DNA from: an uncultured Desulfobulbaceae bacterium
Lineage (GTDB): Bacteria; Desulfobacterota; Desulfobulbia; Desulfobulbales; Desulfocapsaceae
DNA: 35,777 bases
Assembly (NCBI GenBank): GCA_903887485.1
Contig: CAISPV010000078.1
Coordinates: forward strand, 1 to 35,777
Direction: 5' to 3'
Shown: positions 7,301 through 13,888 of the stretch, piece after piece
Layout: every line of letters starts with the position of its first letter
Position numbering within the stretch: position 1 is the stretch's first letter
Notes under the pieces: model-generated
Seen by the model: only the letters and a program-made list of their open reading frames with translations
Databases searched by the model: none
Told to the model about the DNA's origin: nothing
Program-made: the position numbers and the translations under genes

Positions 7301-8625
7301 TGATACTGGCCAGTGGCAAGGCATGGCAGGGGCACCTGATTAACAAGAAAAAAGACGGCACATTGCTTGAGGAAGAAGTCTCGATCACCCCGGTACTGAA
7401 TGAAGCCGGAGAGGTTGTCAATTATGTGGCGGTAAAACGTGATGTGACAGAACAGATAAAGCTTGAGGAACAACTCAGACAATCACAGAAGATGGCGGCC
7501 ATCGGCACCCTTGCCGGCGGTATTGCCCATGATTTCAACAATATCCTGTCAGCAATCCTCGGTTACTCTGAACTGGCAAAAAAGACACTGCCACCAGGAT
7601 CGGCGGCGATAAAGGATATCGATCAGATCATAACTTCCGGGGAAAGGGCTGCCGCCCTTGTTCAGCAGATTCTTAACATCAGCCGCAAGACAGAACAGAA
7701 GCTGCAACCACTGCAACCGCATCTGATCGTGCAGGAGGTCTTGCAGATGCTACGCTCCACCCTGCCAACCACTGTTGAGATCCAGACCGATCTTGATCCT
7801 GCCAGCGGAACAATCATGGCTGACAAGACCAAGCTCCATCAGGTTGTCATGAACCTTTGCACCAACGCATTCCAGGCTTTGAAGGATGGAAATGGGACCT
7901 TGCGGGTCACGCTTTCTCGTCAGGGAATGACAGCGAAAGATGGAGAGAAAGACAAGGGATCTCCAGCTCCTTTTATTATCCTCTCTGTCAGCGATACAGG
8001 TCAGGGCATGGATCCGGAAACAGTATCCCATATCTTTGATCCCTACTTCACTACCAAAGGACAGGGAAGTACAAAGGGAACCGGGCTCGGCCTGGCTATG
8101 GTTCATGGAATCATTGAGGGATATAACGGTTTTATCGAGGTGGAGAGTGAGCCAGGGCATGGTTCTACGTTCCGTGTCTTTATTCCGGCCGTGGAAGAAA
8201 ACACCGCGACTCTGGAAAAATCAGAAAAAGAGAAACCCTTGCCCGTTGGCATTGGCACTGAGCGGATTCTCGTCGTTGATGACGAGCCCCTGCTGGTCCG
8301 CATAAATACGAGAATCCTTGAAGATTATGGCTACACGGTCACCGGGGTCACAGATAGCCTGGAGGCCCTGGAAAAAGTGCGGGCCGATTCAAAGCAGTTT
8401 GACCTGATCATCACCGATCAGACCATGCCGGGACTTACTGGTTCTGAACTGGCCAAGGCCGTACTGGAGATCACCCCGCTCATGCCGATCATCATCTGCA
8501 CCGGACACAGTGAGGTTACCTCAGCAGAAGAATCCCTGGCCATGGGAATCAAGAAATATCTCTACAAACCGGTACAGGGAGACGAGCTTGTCAGGACAGT
8601 CAGGATGGTATTGGATGAACTGTAG
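4342..8625 (+). CDS. hybrid histidine kinase 1: multi-TM + Cache-like sensor, 4 PAS, HisKA, HATPase, REC
   Basis: A 1427-residue membrane hybrid kinase. Residues about 15-200 form a MASE-like block of roughly six or seven hydrophobic helices. A periplasmic Cache-like sensor lies at about 205-455, closed by a helix near 456-474. After a coiled coil (EELEQRVDERTNQL) come four PAS domains at about 562-680, 685-800, 805-922 and 930-1045, most ending in the DITER linker. PAS3 has cysteines C843, C854 and C861. HisKA has AHDFNN (H1063, NtrB-like type). The ATPase domain has its N box near 1171 (NLCTNA), then DTGQGM and GTGLGL. The C-terminal receiver has phospho-acceptor D1359 (TDQTMPG). A separate output regulator is not obvious, so phosphate may pass to another receiver. 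The start at 4342 is chosen for its AGGAG; 4318 is the alternative. Confidence 0.93.
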   Translation: MTTSPSTDTIIPNRYSIPIFLALIAAGLAGNYFNFQIFLNISFLFGGIFAMLTLQFFGLGPGILAAAMISSYTYILWNNPYGIIMMIAEVAVVGWLIGRRKMGMVLADTLYWLIIGMPLVYFFYHVVMHSSFSSTSIVITKQAVNGIANALVARLIFTGFALRSRSSLISYREIIYNLLTFFVLCPALIMLAVDGRNDFNETDSQMRTTLIEVNRHITDRLETWVVNRKTTIVNLAEMAASQTPQQMQPYLELIKKSDVNFLRIGLIDREAITTAFYPLVNEQGKSNIGLNFADHPFIPMLKQTLKPMLSDVHMGMVDTSKPIVVILAPVVISGEYGGFIAGALNLEQIREFLVKNIKANDVRYTLVDKNGNVIMTNRTDQTAMKPFVRGEGTLNHLDEEINQWTPTLPPDTPLVERWKKSFYIAETAIGNTAGWKLVLEQPVAPFQKTFNDNYTKELILLFLILFVALALAELLSRRIVVTLEKLQQVTHDFPVRLATGGKEIPWPECGIKEANHLINNFRTMGDSLSEQFNEVKKINEELEQRVDERTNQLSKALHNLNIIMENTQIGIFKTIDRRPVWFNQKIEEMFQYSKEEMMSQTTRIFYPSDEAYKKLGQEAYPALAQGLVFETNQELTRKDGARIQVRYVGKAVDPQDMSKGTIWLLEDVTERFKAAEKIKILASLIDIAPVLITVHDLDGNFLYANQTAFDLHGYSKEEFLALNVQEVDVPESARLFASRIQQLLENKTLFFDVSHYRKDGTIIPLMASARLSEWDGEKVVFSVCSDITERKQAEEKIKEQQDFLQKALDALTHPFYIIDANDYTIKLSNKASHFGEYREGTKCFQLTHNRSEPCGGDDHPCSLLEVKRTKQPVIIEHIHTDQNWKKRNVEIHAYPVFDSNGNLTEIIEYSLDITERKREEEERRRLVTAIEQGVDSVVITDRDGIIQYVNPSFEKISGYTQDEVIGKNLRISQSGNYDALFSQEILMILASGKAWQGHLINKKKDGTLLEEEVSITPVLNEAGEVVNYVAVKRDVTEQIKLEEQLRQSQKMAAIGTLAGGIAHDFNNILSAILGYSELAKKTLPPGSAAIKDIDQIITSGERAAALVQQILNISRKTEQKLQPLQPHLIVQEVLQMLRSTLPTTVEIQTDLDPASGTIMADKTKLHQVVMNLCTNAFQALKDGNGTLRVTLSRQGMTAKDGEKDKGSPAPFIILSVSDTGQGMDPETVSHIFDPYFTTKGQGSTKGTGLGLAMVHGIIEGYNGFIEVESEPGHGSTFRVFIPAVEENTATLEKSEKEKPLPVGIGTERILVVDDEPLLVRINTRILEDYGYTVTGVTDSLEALEKVRADSKQFDLIITDQTMPGLTGSELAKAVLEITPLMPIIICTGHSEVTSAEESLAMGIKKYLYKPVQGDELVRTVRMVLDEL

Positions 8626-8649
8626 TGGTTCAGACACGACCTAACACTG

Positions 8650-8776
8650 AGGCTCTTGCAGGTAAGCGAGCCAGCGAGACTCCGAAATAACCAATATATC
8701 ATTCCCGAGTGCTTTTATCGGGAATCCATGGTTGTCAATTCAGCCTGTTATGAATTCCAGCCTGCGCGGGAATGAC
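8650..8776. repeat. composite hairpin repeat, copy 1
   Basis: This stretch downstream of hybrid kinase 1 matches 22513-22680 over its length: GGCTCTTGCAGGTAAGCGAG, then GCGAGACTCCGAAAT, then the stem-loop ATTCCCGAGTGCTTTT with TCGGGAAT, then a second stem ending GCGGGAATGAC. It is a shorter version, lacking one internal stem-loop unit of about 41 bases that copy 2 has. Hairpins of the ATTCCCG/CGGGAAT kind are dispersed extragenic repeats in many bacteria. The remaining bases up to 8908 hold nothing else that I can identify. Confidence 0.8.
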
Positions 8777-8908
8777 TGTTTTTGGATTTAATTCGTCATT
8801 TTGCAAAAGGCTCAACTACCAGTTTTTTTCAATATCAGGAAAACGCAAAATCAGGGACTGATCTTGGCATGGCCTCTGACAAAATGACCAGAGAACAGAG
8901 AGGGGAAA

Positions 8909-11900
8909 ATGGAGAAGAATAACATTTCTGATGTGTCGGATACCGTCGGGAAAGGCTTAACAAAGGCCATAGAACGACTCGGCGTACACAATCATCTCTG
9001 CCTCATATATGAGACACGGGAAGAGCAGTTTGCCGCAGTGGTTCCCTTCATGAAGATCGGGTTGGAGCGAGGCGAAAAGTGCGTTTATATTGTTGACGAC
9101 AATACTGCGGAAGCGGTCATCAGCGAAATGAAGAGATCGGGCATAGACGTGCAGGCCATGATCCAGTCCGGCAAACTGGCCATATTGAGCAAACAGGATG
9201 CCTATCTGAAGCCGGGATACTTTGACCCCGACTGGATGATCGGCTTTCTGCAACACGCCACGGATGAGGCGAAGGCTGAGGGTTTTTCCGCCTTACGCGT
9301 AACCGGCGAGATGACGTGGATGCTGGGCGGCGATCCCGGCACGGAACGCCTGCTGGAGTATGAAGCGAAGTTAAATTATTTTCTTCCTCAAAACGACGCG
9401 CTTGCAATCTGCCAGTATAACCGCAGCCGGTTTTCACCGGAGGTCATCAAGGGCGTTATAGCCACGCATCCACTTGTCATATACGGAGGCATGGCCTGCA
9501 GGAACTTCTATTACGTCCAGCCTGACGATTTTCTGGACGCAAAACAACCCGACAAAGAGATAGACAGACTGTTGACCAACATCAGGGACAACGCAGAGAT
9601 CGAGAATGCCTTGCTTCAGAGCGAAGAGAGGTATCAATCGATCATCGAGAGCCAGACGGAACTGATCTGCCGCTATCTGCCGGATGGACGGCTCTCCTTT
9701 GTGAACGAGGTCTACGCCCGGTACTATGGCAGAGAGCGCCATGAGATCTTGCATACAAACTTCATTTCGCACCTCCCGGAACCAGACCTCACACTGGTTC
9801 TCGATCGCATCAAAGAAATCACGCCGGATGCGCCGACTACGGAATTCGAGCACAGGGTGATCATGCCCGACGGCGCAGTCCGCTGGCAGCATTGGATCCA
9901 TCGGGGCATATTTTCTTCCACCGCAGAGCTCATAGAACACCAGGCCGTGGGCCGCGATATCACCGAACGCAAACAGGCGGATGAACATTTACGTATCCTC
10001 GTCGAGCTTATTGATATAGCTCCGGCATCAATTACCATCCATGACCCTGAGGGTAACTATCTCTACGTCAACCAGACAGCCTGTGACCTTCATGGCTATT
10101 CGCGGGAGGAGTTACTCGCTCTGAATGTCCATGATCTTGATATTCCTGAGGACGAACGACTCTTTGCTCACCGGATAAAACAGATCGTTGAAAACGGCGC
10201 GGCATCCTTTGACATTAACCATTACCGGAAAGACCGTTCAATCCTGCCGCTTCAGCTCTTGGCGAAAAGAACGAAATGGGGTGAGAAAATGGTGATTCTC
10301 AGCGTTTGCTCTGACATCACCGAGCGCAAGCAGGCGGAGGCACTCATTAAAAAGGAGCATGAAAATTTTCTCTTGATATTCGCAGCAGCCCCTATAGGTC
10401 TCTTGCTCCTTGATGAAAACACAGTGATTACAGAGGCAAATAAGACGGTTGCCAATCTGGTGCTTCGTGAGCCGGCTGAGGTGATTGGCAAGCGCGGTGG
10501 CGGCGGTCTTGGATGTATCCATAGCCAAGAAGACCCAAGAGGATGCGGATTTGGCAGCGCCTGTCCTTTCTGCCCGTTACGCAATGGGATTGAGAATGTG
10601 CTGGAGAGTGGGCAGAGCATTTACGGAGCCGAGATCAACCCCACCTTGCTCATTAACGGCACTCCCCAACAACGATGGTTGAGCGTAAACGCTGAACCCA
10701 TTGAGATAAATGGCAAACAGCATGTTGTTGTAGCAATTGATGACATCACCGAGCGCAGGCGCAACGAAACGCAGGCACAACAGTTGGGCCATTTATTAAA
10801 AAGCTCGTTCAACGAGATTTACCTGTTCGATGCCCACACCCTGCATTTTCTGCAAACAAGCGAAGGCGCGCAGAAGAATCTGGGCTATTCGGCTGACGAA
10901 CTGTCACAACTCACTCCCCTGGATCTGAAACTCGAGTTCACCCGTGAGCGTTTCGAAGAACTGCTGGTTCCGCTTCGCAGTGGAGAAAAACAAACGCTTT
11001 TTTTTGAGACCATTCATCGCCGCAAGGACGGAACGACGTATCCGATAAATATTCGCCTGCAGCTCATGCAGTCTGACGTACCAATGTTTGTTGCCATTAT
11101 TCAGGACATCACCGAGCGCAAACAGGCTGAGGCGCAACTCATAAAAGCCAAAGAAGAATGGGAGCATACCTTTGATGCTATAGCTGACATCATCACCATC
11201 CAGGACAAAGATATGCGTATCGTTCGGGCCAATAAGGCGGCCCATGATTTTTTCCAGGCAAAGTACGGAGAGCTGAATGGCAAAACCTGTTATGAAATCT
11301 TTACCGGCAATGCAAAACCCTGCCCAGGTTGTCCTTTGCTTGAGACCCTCCACGACATAACCCAACATTCTGCAATAATGAAACACGATAATTTGGGAAA
11401 AATCTTCCATGTGTCATCCACCTTCATCCCTACTGATAATGGAGACATCCAATATCTCGTCCATATTGCCAAAGATGTTACCGAACAGAAGCGACTGGAG
11501 GAAGAGCTTTTCCAGTCCCATAAGATGGAGGCCATCGGCACCATGGCCGGTGGTATTGCCCATGATTTCAACAATATGCTTGCTGTCATTGTCGGCTTCT
11601 CTGAACTTGCAAGAAAGGATATCAAAAAGGATAGCCAGGCTGCCAGCGATATTGATGAGGTCTTGCGGGCAGCAAAAAGGGCAGCAGGGGTTGTCAGCCA
11701 GATTTTGACGTTCAGCCGGAAGGGGCCGCATAAGCGCGAGAAGATGCAGCCCTATCTTATCGTTAAGGAGGCCATGAGTTTGATGAGGGCATCCTTGCCA
11801 ACCACCCTGGAACTGCAAGAAGATATTGATACCAAAAGTGGGTTTGTTCTGGCTGATCCAACCCAGATTCACCAAATTATTATCAACCTCTTAACCAATG

Positions 11901-12652
11901 CTCTTCATGCCACCAAAGAGGAAACAGGTTTGGTAAAAGTTACCCTGGGACGGAAGGAATTAGATGCTGACGATGTCTTGGGGCATCCAGGGGTGTCACC
12001 CGGCCCGTTTGTTGAGCTTGCTGTAAGTGACACCGGTTTCGGTATGGATCAGCAAACGATGGAACGAATATTTGAGCCCTACTTCACCACAAAAGAGGTA
12101 GGGAAGGGATCAGGCCTGGGCCTTTCCGTCGTTCTTGGCATCGTCGAGAACTGCGGAGGTATGATCACGGTCGAAAGTGAGCTCGGAAAAGGCACCACCT
12201 TTCATCTCTACTTTCCGGCAATAGTTGAAGAAGCCAGGAAGTCTGAAGAGGCAGAAGAAGAAGAAAAACCATTGCCCACCGGCACAGAGCGAATCCTGAT
12301 TGTTGACGATGAAGAGACAATTGTTGCCCTGTACCAGGCTGTCCTTTCGCGTTGTGGCTATACTGTTACCAATAAGACAAGCAGTGCAGAGGCCCTTGCA
12401 GTCTTCAAGGATGATCCCCAGGGATTTGATGTTCTCGTAACCGATCAGACCATGCCCGTTATGTCCGGGGCGAGACTTGCCCGGGAGGTACTGAGTATCC
12501 GGCCTGATCTGCCGATTATTCTCTGTACCGGCTACAGCGCAATCCTTTCGGAGGTGGAAGCGATGAAAATCGGAATCAAGAGATATCTTCTCAAACCGGT
12601 AGAACCAAAGGAGCTGGTAAGTACCATACGAAGTGTGTTGGATGAAAAATAG
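8909..12652 (+). CDS. hybrid histidine kinase 2: MEDS sensor, 5 PAS, HisKA, HATPase, REC
   Basis: A 1247-residue soluble hybrid kinase with no membrane helix. Residues about 26-210 form a MEDS domain (the sensory domain first described in DcmR): HNHLCLIYE, then GLERGEKCVYIVDD, RVTGEMTWML, and CQYNRSRF. Five PAS domains follow at about 236-355, 362-480, 484-618, 620-742 and 748-866. PAS3 carries four cysteines (C-x9-C-x5-C-x2-C), and PAS5 has C-x10-C-x2-C, ending CPL. HisKA has AHDFNN with H885. The ATPase domain has NLLTNA, DTGFGM and GSGLGL. The receiver at about 1130-1246 has D1179 (TDQTMP). AGGGGAAA just before the ATG fixes the start. It is in line with kinase 1, about 280 bases downstream, separated by the repeat. 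The cysteine sites suggest metal or redox sensing in the cytoplasm, but the ligand is unknown. Confidence 0.93.
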   Translation: MEKNNISDVSDTVGKGLTKAIERLGVHNHLCLIYETREEQFAAVVPFMKIGLERGEKCVYIVDDNTAEAVISEMKRSGIDVQAMIQSGKLAILSKQDAYLKPGYFDPDWMIGFLQHATDEAKAEGFSALRVTGEMTWMLGGDPGTERLLEYEAKLNYFLPQNDALAICQYNRSRFSPEVIKGVIATHPLVIYGGMACRNFYYVQPDDFLDAKQPDKEIDRLLTNIRDNAEIENALLQSEERYQSIIESQTELICRYLPDGRLSFVNEVYARYYGRERHEILHTNFISHLPEPDLTLVLDRIKEITPDAPTTEFEHRVIMPDGAVRWQHWIHRGIFSSTAELIEHQAVGRDITERKQADEHLRILVELIDIAPASITIHDPEGNYLYVNQTACDLHGYSREELLALNVHDLDIPEDERLFAHRIKQIVENGAASFDINHYRKDRSILPLQLLAKRTKWGEKMVILSVCSDITERKQAEALIKKEHENFLLIFAAAPIGLLLLDENTVITEANKTVANLVLREPAEVIGKRGGGGLGCIHSQEDPRGCGFGSACPFCPLRNGIENVLESGQSIYGAEINPTLLINGTPQQRWLSVNAEPIEINGKQHVVVAIDDITERRRNETQAQQLGHLLKSSFNEIYLFDAHTLHFLQTSEGAQKNLGYSADELSQLTPLDLKLEFTRERFEELLVPLRSGEKQTLFFETIHRRKDGTTYPINIRLQLMQSDVPMFVAIIQDITERKQAEAQLIKAKEEWEHTFDAIADIITIQDKDMRIVRANKAAHDFFQAKYGELNGKTCYEIFTGNAKPCPGCPLLETLHDITQHSAIMKHDNLGKIFHVSSTFIPTDNGDIQYLVHIAKDVTEQKRLEEELFQSHKMEAIGTMAGGIAHDFNNMLAVIVGFSELARKDIKKDSQAASDIDEVLRAAKRAAGVVSQILTFSRKGPHKREKMQPYLIVKEAMSLMRASLPTTLELQEDIDTKSGFVLADPTQIHQIIINLLTNALHATKEETGLVKVTLGRKELDADDVLGHPGVSPGPFVELAVSDTGFGMDQQTMERIFEPYFTTKEVGKGSGLGLSVVLGIVENCGGMITVESELGKGTTFHLYFPAIVEEARKSEEAEEEEKPLPTGTERILIVDDEETIVALYQAVLSRCGYTVTNKTSSAEALAVFKDDPQGFDVLVTDQTMPVMSGARLAREVLSIRPDLPIILCTGYSAILSEVEAMKIGIKRYLLKPVEPKELVSTIRSVLDEK

Positions 12653-12695
12653 CTATGGTGAATTAGTTGTAATCAGCTAAGTGCTTTTCTTTACG

Positions 12696-12752
12696 TGGTG
12701 TCGAAGGTCGGAATTGAACCGACATGGGATTACTCACGCGAGATTTTGAGTT
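12696..12752 (-). tRNA. truncated tRNA, 3' half only (probably tRNA-Leu remnant)
   Basis: On the minus strand this piece ends in the acceptor strand CTTCGAC, discriminator A, and CCA at 12698-12696. It contains a perfect T arm at 12723-12707 (GTCGG, loop TTCAATT, CCGAC). Upstream of this lie a long variable-arm-like stretch and CTCAAAA, which would be an anticodon loop with CAA, hence leucine. The 5' half is absent: no GTCGAAG partner for the acceptor strand, no D arm, and no anticodon-stem match. It is therefore not a functional tRNA. Such 3' halves are typical of att sites left by integrases that target tRNA genes. Confidence 0.55.
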
Positions 12753-12826
12753 AAATGCAAAAACTTAACCAGACATGACTGACAAATTATGAGATATCAT
12801 CCTCCAAACAAAGGTAGCAAGAACCC

Positions 12827-13888
12827 ATGAAAACCATAACCCCCAAAGCAACACTTTTAATCGTTGAAGATGACCCATTGGTGCGGCAGAGTATGGCCGT
12901 TTTTCTGGAGAACAGTGATTTTCATGTCCTCCAGGCCAGAAATGGCCAAGAAGGACTTGAACTCTATACCCAGAAAACTCCTGATCTCATGATCGTCGAT
13001 CTACAGATGCCGGAGATGAGCGGTATTGAATTACTGGCGGCCATCAAAAGCGATCTTCCTGTATTCCCGACCATCGTCGTCTCCGGCACAGGCTCCCGGG
13101 ACGATGTCATAGCAACCCTGAAGCTCGGGGCTTGGGATTATCTGACCAAACCCATTGAGGATCTGGCGGTCCTTGAGCACGCCGTGAACAAGGCCCTGGA
13201 AAAGGCCTGCCTGATCACGGAAAACAAACATTACCAGCTCCATCTGGAAGAAGAGGTCGACCAGCGAACTGCGGAACTGCAACGGCGGGAGCAGGAGCTG
13301 AAGATGACCTTGATCAGTATTGTGAATGTCGTGGCCTCCATGGTCGAAAAACGTGACCCTTATACGGCCGGCCACGAACGCAGGGTGACCTCTCTGGCCC
13401 TGGCCATTGCCCGAGAACTGGAACTGGATGAGCAACGCTATGAGGGATTAGGTCTGGCCGCCACCATCCACGATCTGGGCAAGGTAGCGATCCCCAGTGA
13501 GATCCTCTCCAAACCCGGCAAGCTCACCAACATTGAGTTCCAACTGATCAAGACCCACGCCCAGATAGGTTATGACATACTGACCGAGGGGACGGCTGAA
13601 TTCCCCTGGCCCATCAAGACCATTGTCCATCAGCATCATGAACGCATAGACGGCAGCGGTTATCCCCTTGGCCTCAGCGGCCAGGACCTGCTCATTGAAT
13701 CACGCATCCTGGCGGTTGCCGATGTGGTTGAGGCCATGGCCTCGCACCGGCCTTACCGGCCCTCTTTGGGCATTGAGGTGGCGCTTGCCGAAATTACCAG
13801 GGGCCAGGGCACCAGCTATGATACCGATGTGGTCACCGCCTGCCTCGCTCTTTTTGCCAACAAACGGTTTTCTCTCGAATCCTCATGA
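12827..13888 (+). CDS. response regulator with HD-GYP domain (c-di-GMP phosphodiesterase, RpfG-like)
   Basis: A 353-residue protein that probably degrades c-di-GMP when phosphorylated. The N-terminal receiver (about 8-122) has LLIVEDDP, phospho-acceptor D58 (IVDLQMPEMSG) and a conserved lysine in LTKP. A coiled coil at about 130-165 (EEEVDQRTAELQRREQEL) leads to an HD-GYP domain at about 170-345, with H215-D216 in IHDLGK, the downstream HHERIDGSGYP motif (G278-Y279-P280) and VADVVEAM. Metal ligands typical of active enzymes appear present. Its last four bases overlap the start of the next gene (ATGA), so the membrane kinase that follows is the likely cognate kinase. The start ATG has only a weak AAGGTAG-like site upstream. 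Confidence 0.92.
   Translation: MKTITPKATLLIVEDDPLVRQSMAVFLENSDFHVLQARNGQEGLELYTQKTPDLMIVDLQMPEMSGIELLAAIKSDLPVFPTIVVSGTGSRDDVIATLKLGAWDYLTKPIEDLAVLEHAVNKALEKACLITENKHYQLHLEEEVDQRTAELQRREQELKMTLISIVNVVASMVEKRDPYTAGHERRVTSLALAIARELELDEQRYEGLGLAATIHDLGKVAIPSEILSKPGKLTNIEFQLIKTHAQIGYDILTEGTAEFPWPIKTIVHQHHERIDGSGYPLGLSGQDLLIESRILAVADVVEAMASHRPYRPSLGIEVALAEITRGQGTSYDTDVVTACLALFANKRFSLESS

Noticed and set aside
12696-12752. Functional tRNA or tmRNA end
   Set aside because: The acceptor 5' strand, D arm and anticodon 5' stem are missing, and there is no tmRNA tag-coding region next to it.
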